DNA of 64,000 nucleotides from NCBI GenBank assembly GCA_947169265.1, contig CAMVPC010000015.1, forward strand, positions 1-64,000. The letters are read 5' to 3'. The translations under genes and the position numbers were made by a program. The notes under the pieces were generated by a model that did not search any database, was not told the DNA's origin, and saw nothing but the letters and a program-made list of their open reading frames with translations. Source of the DNA: an uncultured Prevotellaceae bacterium (GTDB lineage: Bacteria; Bacteroidota; Bacteroidia; Bacteroidales; Muribaculaceae). Below, in pieces: positions 36,546-45,460 of this stretch (positions are counted from its first letter, which is position 1; every line of letters starts with the position of its first letter).

Positions 36546-36585
36546 AATTCAACAGGGATAACACAAACTTAACAAAGAATCGATT

Positions 36586-36963
36586 ATGAGGAAATTTATA
36601 CTAATCGCGACCCTTTTTGTCTCATGCCTGTCGATGCTGGCTCAAGATAGCAACGACACCGTGACCTCAATGGTGAGCGGGAACTGGACTGCCACTTATT
36701 ATGGCAACACCTATAAAGGGAACCGACGCAACGCCAATGGCGAGCCATTCAACAAGAATGCCATGACATGCGCCGCCCCCAAGAAGATACCCTTCGGCAC
36801 GCGTCTCAAGGTCACCAATTTGGCTAATGGCAAGTCGGTGGTCGTGAAGGTGTGTGACCGATGCGTGGGAAGTTCCATTATTGACCTCACCCATGGCGCA
36901 TTCGGCAAGATCGCCAGTTACCGCGATGGCCGCGTGAGGGTGAAAGTAGAAGTCGTCAAGTAG
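36586..36963 (+). CDS. RlpA-like double-psi beta-barrel protein
   Basis: A small exported protein of 125 residues, with a signal peptide (about 1-19) and a double-psi beta-barrel (ATYYGNTYKGNRRNANGEPFNKNAMTCA; PFGTRLKVTNLANGKSVVVKVCDRC; SIIDLTHGAFGKI). RlpA of other bacteria is a septal peptidoglycan lytic enzyme acting on denuded strands. This form lacks the SPOR domain, and the usual DRG is DRC. Role in cell separation is inferred. It lies 40 bases after the LRR gene on the same strand. Confidence 0.88.
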   Translation: MRKFILIATLFVSCLSMLAQDSNDTVTSMVSGNWTATYYGNTYKGNRRNANGEPFNKNAMTCAAPKKIPFGTRLKVTNLANGKSVVVKVCDRCVGSSIIDLTHGAFGKIASYRDGRVRVKVEVVK

Positions 36964-37012
36964 CAAAACGCACTCGACGACTTCAAGCATAATTTTAGAT
37001 GTAGCTTTTATC

Positions 37013-39019
37013 CTATCGCTTGTTGGTGATGGGACGAAATTCGCGTTCGGGAATCAAGCCCGATCGGAAGGCGGCAAGCAACATCTTTAAGTCCTCAATT
37101 TGGCTTATCAACTCTTTTCCCTCGTCGGTGTTCTTCACCAGCATGCGGCTATTGGTCATTTCCACAAGTTGGTTGGTCGACTTGATGTCTTGGCCTTCTT
37201 CCACAGCTTTTCTTATTGAGGTGAACGGCTCGTGTTGCACGAGCTGGAAGCCGCGTGAGTGATACACTAGCGTGTAACCGGCAATGCCGGTTTCGGGTTG
37301 ATAGGCTTTTGAGAATCCGCCGTCAATCACCATGAGCTTGCCATTGGCCTTGATGGGATTCTCGCCCTTAATAGTCTTGACCGGGACGTGACCGTTGATG
37401 ATGTGGCGGAAGTTACCTTTGATGTCAAATTCATCAAGAATGCCGTCACACACTCTCTCGTCATCGCGCAAAAGGTAGTAGAAACCTTTAGTCTCCTTGT
37501 GTGTGGCCTTATCGGCAATGAAGTAGCGCTCGAAAGTGGCCATCTTGTCTTTATCGAAAGCCGGCGAGTCCTTACCGCACCATAGGTACCAAATATAATC
37601 GTTGGCATAGTCGCTCTCCTTTTTGTCTTCACTGCCATAATATGCCACGCGGATTAGCGCTCCCACGCGTTCAAAAAGCGCGCGACCCTTGAACTTCTTA
37701 CCCATGATGACCACATCCTTCAGGGAGCCATCTTCGTTGAGGGGCATTGAAGCGTGGAAAAGCAGATTGCCGTTAATCACTTTGTAAATGCAACCGTTGC
37801 GGAATAGGCAGTTGATGTGGCGGCGCAACTTTTCACTCGACACGAACGAGTTGTGTAGCTGTTTCACCAGTTCCACCTCTTCGGGCGACAAGCAGTAAGG
37901 TTTGCTCCAATCCACCGTGGGGAAATTACAATCGGTAAGTTCATATTCCTTCTCATTGATGGTGATGGTGCCTTTCTCGGGGTTGATGTGATGTAGCAAC
38001 AAGCGATCTTCCATCTCAAAGTCGGGGTTACGCCTAATAGCCGCCGCCTCAAGTTTGAACTGGATGATGGATATTGCCTTGTGCATGCGGGCTATGAGAG
38101 CCTTTTGTCGCTCGTTCTCAATGGGTGTCTTCGACTGGAACATGGCGCACTTGTCGTCGCCATACACGTCCATGGCAAAGGTGGCCAACGGCAACAGGTT
38201 GATACCATAGCCATCCTCGAGTACCGAGTGATTGCCGTAGCGCAAGGCGATGCGCACTACATTGGCTATGCTGCAGTCGTTGCCAGCCGCCGCACCTATC
38301 CACAAAATGTCGTGGTTACCCCACTGAATGTCAAAATTGTGGAATGTGCAAAGGATGTCCATAATCATGTGCGGCGCCGGACCGCGGTCAAACACGTCAC
38401 CCAAGATGTGCAACTTATCAATAGTAAGCTGTTGGATAAGATAACACAGCGCAATGATGAAATGGTCGGCGCGTCCGGTTGAAATGATTGTGTGGACAAT
38501 CACGTCGACATATCCTTGCTTGTTGGGATCGGTACTACTCTCGTGAAGAAGCTCCTGGATGATGTAGGCAAAGTCGACCGGCAACGCTTTGTGAACCTTG
38601 GAGCGGGTATATTTTGACGAGACATCGCGGCACACTTTCACCAGGCGATTGATGGTAATGAAATACCAGTCGCGCAATTCGTCATCGTCTTCCACATCGC
38701 TTTTAACAAGTTCAAGCTTGCGCTCGGGGTAATAAATGAGCGTACATAGTTCCTTTTGCTCGCGTCCACCGAGGGTTTCCTTGAACAACTCTCTAACCTT
38801 TCGCTTAATGGTTCCCGAAGCGTTTCGCAGCACATGCTGGAAAGCCTCATACTCTCCATGCAGGTCGGCAAGGAAGTGCTCAGTCCCCTTAGGCAGGTTC
38901 AAGATGGCTTCAAGGTTGATAATTTCGGTGCTGGCGGTGGGAATATTCGGAAAATTGCGCGCCAGGAGTTTCAGGAATCTAAGGTCTTGGGAAGAAGTTT
39001 TTAGGGCGTTTTTGTTCAT
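37013..39019 (-). CDS. fbp: Fructose-1,6-bisphosphatase class III
   Basis: Gluconeogenic enzyme that removes the 1-phosphate of fructose 1,6-bisphosphate; class III was first known from Firmicutes and is common in Bacteroidales. The calcineurin-like metal motifs are clear: FLADLHGEYEAF (about 49-60), LGDVFDRGPAPH and WGNHDILWIGAA. Length (668) is standard. It is the third gene of the mtnN-luxS-fbp run, 19 bases after luxS. Confidence 0.95.
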   Translation of the reverse strand: MNKNALKTSSQDLRFLKLLARNFPNIPTASTEIINLEAILNLPKGTEHFLADLHGEYEAFQHVLRNASGTIKRKVRELFKETLGGREQKELCTLIYYPERKLELVKSDVEDDDELRDWYFITINRLVKVCRDVSSKYTRSKVHKALPVDFAYIIQELLHESSTDPNKQGYVDVIVHTIISTGRADHFIIALCYLIQQLTIDKLHILGDVFDRGPAPHMIMDILCTFHNFDIQWGNHDILWIGAAAGNDCSIANVVRIALRYGNHSVLEDGYGINLLPLATFAMDVYGDDKCAMFQSKTPIENERQKALIARMHKAISIIQFKLEAAAIRRNPDFEMEDRLLLHHINPEKGTITINEKEYELTDCNFPTVDWSKPYCLSPEEVELVKQLHNSFVSSEKLRRHINCLFRNGCIYKVINGNLLFHASMPLNEDGSLKDVVIMGKKFKGRALFERVGALIRVAYYGSEDKKESDYANDYIWYLWCGKDSPAFDKDKMATFERYFIADKATHKETKGFYYLLRDDERVCDGILDEFDIKGNFRHIINGHVPVKTIKGENPIKANGKLMVIDGGFSKAYQPETGIAGYTLVYHSRGFQLVQHEPFTSIRKAVEEGQDIKSTNQLVEMTNSRMLVKNTDEGKELISQIEDLKMLLAAFRSGLIPEREFRPITNKR

Positions 39020-39038
39020 AATGCAGGTTATTTAGTTT

Positions 39039-39521
39039 TCAGGCAGGATAGTTAAGATTTTCTTCTTTTAGCTCGTTAAGTACTTCGACGAGATATTTTC
39101 GGGCTTCCCAGCGTGCCATGGGCAGGTTGTTGAGTGTATAGTTGCCACAATCGTGGACGTTGGCGCCGGGAACATCGCCTTCATAGTTAGCTATATACTC
39201 AAAGGTCTCCTTCACAACGGGAACAATGTCGGATGGGTTTAAGTCTCCCTTGACAAGTAAATAGTTGCCTGTACAACATGCCATGGGTCCCCAATACAGG
39301 ATTTTATCTTTCCATTGTTGATGGCTGCGTAAGAAAGTGACCGCGAGATGCTCTATCGTGTGCATAGCGCTTTGGCTAATCGCCGGTTCGCGATTGGGGA
39401 GTTTCATCCGTATGTCGAAGGTGGTGACAACTCCCCCACCCTCTATTTGGTCTTTGCGGGAGACATAAATGCCTCTCAACAATCTCGTGTAATCTATTTT
39501 TAGTTCGTTATTCTCCTCCAT
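39039..39521 (-). CDS. luxS: S-ribosylhomocysteine lyase (AI-2 synthase)
   Basis: Splits S-ribosylhomocysteine into homocysteine and DPD, the precursor of autoinducer-2. The metal-binding HTIEH motif (about 52-56), the catalytic cysteine in GPMACCTGNY, and the third metal ligand in HDCGNYTLNNLP are present in 160 residues, the typical length. It lies 13 bases after mtnN, which makes its substrate from S-adenosylhomocysteine. Confidence 0.97.
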   Translation of the reverse strand: MEENNELKIDYTRLLRGIYVSRKDQIEGGGVVTTFDIRMKLPNREPAISQSAMHTIEHLAVTFLRSHQQWKDKILYWGPMACCTGNYLLVKGDLNPSDIVPVVKETFEYIANYEGDVPGANVHDCGNYTLNNLPMARWEARKYLVEVLNELKEENLNYPA

Positions 39522-39534
39522 ATCATTCAGTTGA

Positions 39535-40212
39535 CTACAATGACTTTAAGATATGCTTTAATACATCAAATGTATGTTGCGGCGCTTCGGTCCAAAAATC
39601 GTTATACTCGGCCGCGTTGTCGTGCCCCACCCCCGGAGAATCACTAATGACACGCATGCTGAAGAACGGAATCTCACGCAAATAGCACACCTGGGCGATT
39701 GCGCCCGACTCCATATCGACGGCGAGCACCTCTGGGAATTTCTTTTGTATAGCTTCAACTTGGGCGATGCTATCAACAAACTGATCGCCGGAGCAGATGA
39801 GTCCCACCTTGATATCGTGGCGCGACGGAATTTTCTTCAGCATATCGGTGGGCGCTTCGTAGTAAAGTGGTAGCCCTTGCACAGCTCCCGGGGTGGTTTC
39901 GGGACCACACCACACATCGTGGTAAGCCACGCGCTCGGCCACTACGATATCCATGACGTTCACCTGCTTGCTGGCACCGCCGGCGACACCGGTGTTAATA
40001 ATCATGTCTACGTCAAAGTTGTTGATAAGCGTTAACACCCCTACCGCGGCGTTCACTTTTCCTATACCGGTTTTCAGCGCGATGATGTCGTGCCCCGACA
40101 AACGTCCACAAGTGAATCTATAATCGTCCACCATCACGTTCATCATGTTCTCCAATAAAGGCTCAAGCAAACGCAGTTCCTTGTCCATTGCTACAATTAT
40201 TCCAATTTTCAT
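39535..40212 (-). CDS. mtnN: 5'-methylthioadenosine/S-adenosylhomocysteine nucleosidase
   Basis: Removes adenine from MTA and SAH. The protein starts MKIGIIVAMDKE with E12 of the active site; the purine-pocket VDMESGAIAQV and SDSPG (catalytic Asp region) follow. I use ATG 40212 rather than an upstream TTG. At 225 residues it has the family length. With luxS it forms the two-step SAH detoxification route; MTA also arises from polyamine synthesis. Confidence 0.96.
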   Translation of the reverse strand: MKIGIIVAMDKELRLLEPLLENMMNVMVDDYRFTCGRLSGHDIIALKTGIGKVNAAVGVLTLINNFDVDMIINTGVAGGASKQVNVMDIVVAERVAYHDVWCGPETTPGAVQGLPLYYEAPTDMLKKIPSRHDIKVGLICSGDQFVDSIAQVEAIQKKFPEVLAVDMESGAIAQVCYLREIPFFSMRVISDSPGVGHDNAAEYNDFWTEAPQHTFDVLKHILKSL

Positions 40213-40245
40213 AATCAACTCACCTTATAAATTTTATTTTTGGCG

Positions 40246-40277
40246 TAAAATTACTATTTTTCCTTATCCCGACCAAA
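40246..40277 (-). promoter_or_regulatory. Promoter of mtnN-luxS-fbp
   Basis: TTTG (40274-40277), 20 bases, TAATTTTA (40246-40253; last base differs from consensus) on the minus strand. Confidence 0.5.
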
Positions 40278-40305
40278 CATTTGGCGCCACATTTAGGCGA
40301 TGAGG

Positions 40306-41517
40306 CTATAAGTCATCGATTTTCGCGCTACCCAACACGTAGTATAGGCGACTCAGCACCTGGCGCACGGTATCGGTCTTCAATCCGTGTTCATAAGCCT
40401 TTTCCACAAAGGGTAAAGCCTGGCGATAAAGTTCGGTGGCTTTGTCGGCGCTCTTTTGCCGATCGAGCATCATGGCCCGCGTATAGAGCACGTTGCCCAC
40501 ATGGAACGATGCGTTTACATTGTCGGGATCGAGCTCTAAAGCGCGACGATAGTAGGGCTCGGCCGCGGCATGACCGCGCTGCGCCTCGATAAGTTGCCCC
40601 ATCAGGTCGACGTACTGCGCATCGTGTGGGTGAAGTTCCATCGCGCGCGTGAGCAAAGCCATGGCACTATCAAATTTCTTTTCTTTCAAATAGTCATTGA
40701 TGAGGATGTTCACATACTGACTATCGGTAGCGCCATAGCGTGTGAACGCGCGGTTGGCCACCTGCCACAAGGCTTTCTTGTCGCCGCTCGCCCGCAAGGC
40801 GTCAATCCACCCGTCGTAAAGTTGCTTGCTTTCGTAGCCCAACTTGAGAGCGTCGTTAAAACACGTCACGGCATCGGTATCATTTCCGGCATGATAAGCC
40901 GCAAGCCCTTGAAAGAAACGATAGTAACCCACAACGGTATCGGGGACATTGACATGTTGCTTAACAGCCGCAGGTGCCTGCGCCAAGTCGCAATAAATTC
41001 CCCAGGCCTCATAGGCCTTTTGCCATTGTTCGCTCATGAAGAAATCACCACCTGCGGCACCGAAATCGACAAGATGGGCAAGCTCTTCCTTCATGATTCG
41101 GCCCGAATAGCGCGTCTTAATCTTGGGCCTTTGTGTACGCTTATCGAGCATGGTGTTCCCATCCTTGTCGCGTAGAATGACAGTGTCGAGCAAGAGCGCT
41201 TTAGCCATCATTTCGTGGCCTTCGAGCAGGGTCGTTGCGGCGTCGGTCTTGTCGATTTCTTTTCCGGCAGCTCGCGTTTTCATGAGTCTGTCGTAAAGAT
41301 TGAACTTTATTTTACCGGCAAGCATCCAGGTGTCGGCCTTATTCTTGGTGTCGTCGTGGCTAAGGGCCGGCTCCAGTTTTTTAGCGGCCCGACGATAGTC
41401 GTCGGCACTCACTTTGAGCGAGGCGATGTCCTTCTTGACCTGCTCTACCAGCCGTTGCTGGGCTTGGGTCGAGAAGAGGCCCATTAATATAAGGAGTAAA
41501 AGGGTGTTGAAACGCAT
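40306..41517 (-). CDS. Exported TPR protein (paralogue 2 of pair)
   Basis: A 403-residue protein with an N-terminal signal peptide (MRFNTLLLLILMGLFSTQAQ) and TPR-like helices, clearest at about 280-370 (AMELHPHDAQYVDLMGQLIEA; YRRALELDPDNVNASFHVGNVLYTRA). It resembles the preceding gene product over most of its length: compare LDKRTQRPKIKTRYS with IDKKTGLPKIKTKFS and the shared GYYRFFQGLAAYHAGN/GFFEGYSAYMLKDY stretch. The start is ATG 41517; longer starts would lie inside the terminator hairpin. No promoter is seen between the two genes, so expression depends on read-through. Function unknown, probably periplasmic. Confidence 0.82.
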   Translation of the reverse strand: MRFNTLLLLILMGLFSTQAQQRLVEQVKKDIASLKVSADDYRRAAKKLEPALSHDDTKNKADTWMLAGKIKFNLYDRLMKTRAAGKEIDKTDAATTLLEGHEMMAKALLLDTVILRDKDGNTMLDKRTQRPKIKTRYSGRIMKEELAHLVDFGAAGGDFFMSEQWQKAYEAWGIYCDLAQAPAAVKQHVNVPDTVVGYYRFFQGLAAYHAGNDTDAVTCFNDALKLGYESKQLYDGWIDALRASGDKKALWQVANRAFTRYGATDSQYVNILINDYLKEKKFDSAMALLTRAMELHPHDAQYVDLMGQLIEAQRGHAAAEPYYRRALELDPDNVNASFHVGNVLYTRAMMLDRQKSADKATELYRQALPFVEKAYEHGLKTDTVRQVLSRLYYVLGSAKIDDL

Positions 41518-41520
41518 CCT

Positions 41521-41568
41521 ATTAAAAAAGCTGTGCATGACCTTTAATGAAATCAAATCATGCACAGC
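41521..41568 (-). terminator. Intercistronic terminator between the two TPR genes
   Basis: GCTGTGCATGA (41558-41568 read on minus) pairs perfectly over 11 bases with TCATGCACAGC (41530-41540), followed by TTTTTT. It lies in the 70 bases between the TPR genes and should cut expression of the second. Confidence 0.75.
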
Positions 41569-41587
41569 CGATTATTTGTTTGAATAA

Positions 41588-42622
41588 TTATTTCAAGAGC
41601 TCAAGTTTGTACTTAATGTCGTCAATGAATCGACCGGCCTGCGTGTTCTCGGCGTCGAGCGATTTCACTTTCTCAAAGATGGGAAGCATCTTCTCGTACA
41701 TGGGAACCAACTTGGGTGCCAAATCTTTGTCGGTGGCATTGGGGTTGTTGTCAATCACATCTTGTGCTGCTTTGTACATGCAACGGCCAATGTTAAGATA
41801 AGCGTCGGCAAAATTGGGGTCAAGCTCAGCGGCTTTCTCGTAGAAAGGAAGTGCGGCAGCCATGCCCTTGTCTTGCTCGGTCACGAATCCCTTGATGTCT
41901 TGATTAAAGGCGTTGGTGGGCTCGCTGGCGATGAGGCCATCGATATAGGTGTGAGCGTCGGCAATTTTCTTGTCGTCAATGTAGCGTTGCACAATATTGG
42001 CCACACACGAGTTCTTGAAATCGGGAGCCTTGTTTTCGGTATAACCCAGGTCTACGGCGCGCTTGAGAGCGGCAAAAGCGTTTTCGTAGTCTTTGAGCAT
42101 GTAAGCCGAATAACCCTCGAAGAAGCCCACTTCGGCACGCGCCTCCTTAGTGGGAGTGAGTCCCATGCTGGGAGCCTCAAGAATCTTGGCGTAAGCGCTG
42201 AAAGCTTTATAGGAATTGGTCCAGTCTTCGGCTTGAAGCGCGGCATTACCAATGCTTGCCACATCGGTGACATGGTTCACGAGCAGGGGCACGATATCCT
42301 TCGAGAACTTGGTCTTAATCTTGGGAAGACCCGTTTTCTTGTCAATTTTATACTGACCATGCTTGTCGGTCTCCTTGACGCTGTCGAGAGGCAGCGCCTG
42401 TTGAAGCAGCGCCATGCCCTCGAGCAGATATTGGGTGCGCTCGCCCAGCGTGGCATCGGGAGCCCCGGGATTTTGCACCTGTGCCTTCAATTGTTCTTCG
42501 GCCAACTTGTCGAATTTCTCAAGCGCGGCCTTTCCTTGAAGGAACAAAGATTGTGCGTCTTGTGCTTTTGCGGCTCCCGCAAAGAGTGCCACACACGACA
42601 AAATCAAAAATGCTTTTTTCAT
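41588..42622 (-). CDS. Exported TPR protein (paralogue 1 of pair)
   Basis: A 344-residue protein with signal peptide MKKAFLILSCVALFAGAAKA and a helical TPR-type body. The clear repeat lies at about 265-300 (AAALPFYEKAAELDPNFADAYLNIGRCMYKAAQ). It is typical of periplasmic TPR proteins found in Bacteroidales next to gyrA; the function is not established. It lies 37 bases after gyrA and may share its transcript; the terminator after it would end most transcripts. Confidence 0.85.
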   Translation of the reverse strand: MKKAFLILSCVALFAGAAKAQDAQSLFLQGKAALEKFDKLAEEQLKAQVQNPGAPDATLGERTQYLLEGMALLQQALPLDSVKETDKHGQYKIDKKTGLPKIKTKFSKDIVPLLVNHVTDVASIGNAALQAEDWTNSYKAFSAYAKILEAPSMGLTPTKEARAEVGFFEGYSAYMLKDYENAFAALKRAVDLGYTENKAPDFKNSCVANIVQRYIDDKKIADAHTYIDGLIASEPTNAFNQDIKGFVTEQDKGMAAALPFYEKAAELDPNFADAYLNIGRCMYKAAQDVIDNNPNATDKDLAPKLVPMYEKMLPIFEKVKSLDAENTQAGRFIDDIKYKLELLK

Positions 42623-42659
42623 AACTTTTAAAAAATTTGATATTGGTTAATGTTTTTGT

Positions 42660-45206
42660 TTATTCACTCTCCTGCTCTTGAGGGGCGTCGTCACCCTCTT
42701 GAGTATTTTGTGGTTCTATTTCTTGTTGGTCAAAAAGCGTGGGCTGATCATCCTCAACAGGTTCGGGAGCGGTTTGCACCTTGCAAACCGAGGCGATTTG
42801 GTCGTTCTTTTTCTCGAGGTTGATGAGGCGCACACCCTGCGTGGCACGCCCCATGAGTCGAAGGTCGGCGACGCGTAGCCTGATGGTGATGCCGCTCTTG
42901 TTGATGATCACAAGGTCGTTATCGTCGTTCACATTCTTGATGGCGATGAGCTTGCCGGTTTTCTCGGTGATGTTGATGGTCTTCACGCCCTTGCCGCCGC
43001 GGTTTGTCACGCGGTAGTCTTCAAGTTTCGAGCGTTTGCCCATACCTTGTTCCGATACCACGAGCACATCGTCGCGTGCCGAACTACGCATGCAAATCAT
43101 GCCTATCACCTCATCGTCCTCGTTGTCGAGCCGCATGGCTTTCACACCGGTTGCGGTGCGTCCCATAGCGCGCACCGTAGTCTCGCTGAAGCGGATGGCA
43201 CGACCGTTGCGGTTGGCGAGAAGGATTTCGCTGTCGCCCTCGGTGAGGATGGCGCCAATGAGTTGGTCGTCCTCGCGAATGTTGAGTGCGTTGACACCAA
43301 TGGAACGCGGACGCGAGAACTCGCTCAAGCGCGTTTTCTTGACAATGCCTTTCTTGGTGGCGAACACGATATAGTGATTCTGGTTATATTCGGGATCTTT
43401 AAGTTTTGTGGCGCGAATAAAGGCATAGATGCGGTTCTCCGGACCCAAGTTGAGCAGGTTCTGGATAGCGCGGCCTTTGCTGTTCTTGGTGCCTTCGGGA
43501 ATCTCAAACACCCGTAACCAGTAGCAACGGCCCAACGCGGTGAAGAAGAGCATGTAGTTGTGGTTAGTGGCTTCATAAACATACTCGATGAAGTCCTCAT
43601 CGCGCGTGTCGCTGCCCTTCGACCCTACTCCACCACGATTCTGGGTGCGGTATTCGCTAAGCGGCGTACGCTTGATGTAGCCAAAGTGGGAGATGGTGAT
43701 AATCATGGGGTCGTCGGGATAGAAATCCTCGGCATTCATTTCCTCGGCCGAGTATTCAATGGCCGTGCGGCGCTCGTCGCCATATTTGTCCCTTACCTCG
43801 ATAAGTTCGTCCTCGATAACCTTGCGGCACACGTCGGGGTTATTGAGAATGTCTTCGAGATGAGCAATGGTCTTGAGGAGCTCTTCCAACTCGGCGTGGA
43901 GCTTGTCTTGCTCCAGGTTGGTGAGTTGGCGCAGACGCATTTCGACGATGGCGCGCGTCTGCAGGTCGTCAAGATTGAAGCGCTCACCCAAACGCTGACG
44001 AGCTTCCTCGGTAGTCTTGCTCGAGCGGATGATGTGAATCACCTCGTCAATATTGTCGCTGGCGATGATAAGTCCCTCGAGGATGTGGGCTCGATCTTTA
44101 GCTTTCTTCAGGTCGTACTGCGTGCGGCGAATAACCACCTCATGGCGATGCTCGAGGAAATAATAGAGCAACTGCTTGAGGTTCACGGTCTCGGGACGGC
44201 CGTTCACGAGGCACACGTTATTGACGCTGAACGACGACTGCAGCTCGGTCATCTTGTAAAGCTTGTTAAGAAGCACACTCGAATTGGTGTCTTTCTTCAC
44301 ATCGATGACGATGCGCATACCTTGACGGTCGCTCTCGTCGTTGATGTTCGAAATGCCATCGAGACGCTTATCTTCCACAAGACGGGCTATATTTTCAATG
44401 AGCTCGCGTTTATTCACATTGTAAGGAATCTCGCTCACAATGATTTTCTCGCGACCATTCTCGGTCTCGATTTCACATTTTGCCCTCACCACGATGCGGC
44501 CGCGACCGGTTTCGAAAGCGTCTTTCACACCTTGATAGCCGTGGATGATGCCGCCCGTGGGAAAATCGGGGGCTTTGATGTATTGCATGAGCTCGTCAAT
44601 TTCGATGTCGGGGTTCTCGAGCATCGCGAGGCATGCGTTGATGGCTTCGGTCAGGTTGTGGGGCGCCATGTTCGTGGCCATACCCACAGCAATGCCCGAC
44701 GCGCCGTTCACCAGCAGGTTGGGAAAGCGGGTGGGCAGTACCGAAGGCTCACTGAGTGTGTTGTCAAAGTTAGGGTCGAAATTCACAGTGTCCTTGTCCA
44801 TGTCGGTCATCATCTCCTCGCCCATCTTAGCAAGACGCGCCTCGGTGTAACGCATGGCGGCAGGACTATCTCCGTCGATTGAGCCGAAGTTACCCTGGCC
44901 GTCGACAAGCGGATAGCGCATGGCCCAGTTTTGTGCAAGGCGCACCATGGCCAGATAGACCGATGAATCGCCGTGGGGATGATACTTACCTAAGACATCT
45001 CCCACAATGCGCGCACTTTTCTTATAAGGCGCATTGGAGAAGTTTCCGAGTTTTTCCATGCCGAAGAGCACGCGTCGATGCACGGGCTTGAAGCCGTCAC
45101 GCACATCGGGTAAAGCTCGAGAAACGATAACGCTCATTGAATAGTCAATGTAGCTTGTTCTCATCTCGTTCTCGATGTTGATCTCTATGATTCGATCGTT
45201 ATTCAT
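42660..45206 (-). CDS. gyrA: DNA gyrase subunit A
   Basis: Breaks and rejoins DNA in the supercoiling enzyme with GyrB. I start at ATG 45206 ([15 protein letters not shown]); an open frame upstream covers the promoter and is not coding. The 848-residue product has catalytic Y120 in AAMRYTEAR, the quinolone region [12 protein letters not shown] (S81 equals E. coli S83; the D87 position is L85), and the six-bladed C-terminal domain with a GyrA-box-like [16 protein letters not shown] set of repeats. The last 30 residues are an acidic tail. No quinolone resistance change at S81 is seen. Confidence 0.97.
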   Translation of the reverse strand: MNNDRIIEINIENEMRTSYIDYSMSVIVSRALPDVRDGFKPVHRRVLFGMEKLGNFSNAPYKKSARIVGDVLGKYHPHGDSSVYLAMVRLAQNWAMRYPLVDGQGNFGSIDGDSPAAMRYTEARLAKMGEEMMTDMDKDTVNFDPNFDNTLSEPSVLPTRFPNLLVNGASGIAVGMATNMAPHNLTEAINACLAMLENPDIEIDELMQYIKAPDFPTGGIIHGYQGVKDAFETGRGRIVVRAKCEIETENGREKIIVSEIPYNVNKRELIENIARLVEDKRLDGISNINDESDRQGMRIVIDVKKDTNSSVLLNKLYKMTELQSSFSVNNVCLVNGRPETVNLKQLLYYFLEHRHEVVIRRTQYDLKKAKDRAHILEGLIIASDNIDEVIHIIRSSKTTEEARQRLGERFNLDDLQTRAIVEMRLRQLTNLEQDKLHAELEELLKTIAHLEDILNNPDVCRKVIEDELIEVRDKYGDERRTAIEYSAEEMNAEDFYPDDPMIITISHFGYIKRTPLSEYRTQNRGGVGSKGSDTRDEDFIEYVYEATNHNYMLFFTALGRCYWLRVFEIPEGTKNSKGRAIQNLLNLGPENRIYAFIRATKLKDPEYNQNHYIVFATKKGIVKKTRLSEFSRPRSIGVNALNIREDDQLIGAILTEGDSEILLANRNGRAIRFSETTVRAMGRTATGVKAMRLDNEDDEVIGMICMRSSARDDVLVVSEQGMGKRSKLEDYRVTNRGGKGVKTINITEKTGKLIAIKNVNDDNDLVIINKSGITIRLRVADLRLMGRATQGVRLINLEKKNDQIASVCKVQTAPEPVEDDQPTLFDQQEIEPQNTQEGDDAPQEQESE

Positions 45207-45247
45207 CATGCATTTGATAGTTTTTATTATGTTTCGTTTAAAACATA

Positions 45248-45255
45248 CAAAGATA
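45248..45255 (-). promoter_or_regulatory. -7 element of gyrA
   Basis: TATCTTTG on the minus strand, 42 bases before the gyrA ATG; no clear -33 TTTG. Confidence 0.45.
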
Positions 45256-45389
45256 CAAATAAAATCGATACCAAGCCCTATTTTGACCAATAAATTAACT
45301 CAGAAATCAACAATTCGCTTATTTACAACCATCTACAACAGCTTGTCATCGGTAAAAAACCAAGCAGAACCTGTAAAAAAAAGTGTATT

Positions 45390-45424
45390 TTTGGGTAAAT
45401 ATAGCCACTTTTTTCGTAAATTTG
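45390..45424 (+). promoter_or_regulatory. Promoter of phosphoesterase/beta-propeller gene
   Basis: TTTG (45390-45393), 23 bases, TAAATTTG (45417-45424). The ATG at 45461 lies 37 bases downstream. Confidence 0.45.
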
Positions 45425-45460
45425 CCCAGTTTACTAACAATACAAACCACCGCCCAAACT

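Noticed and set aside
43560..44882. Long open frame on the strand opposite gyrA (about 440 codons), with similar long antisense frames opposite ileS (11252-12091), the channel gene (54444-55490) and both dockerin genes (57671-59275, 61007-62329)
   Set aside because: They run exactly antisense to strongly conserved genes, have His/Val-rich compositions typical of mirrored codon bias, and have no promoter or recognisable domain.
45207..45290. N-terminal extension of GyrA by 28 residues
   Set aside because: The extension is hydrophobic and unlike GyrA, and it covers the -7 element; the product starting MNND aligns with the expected GyrA start.
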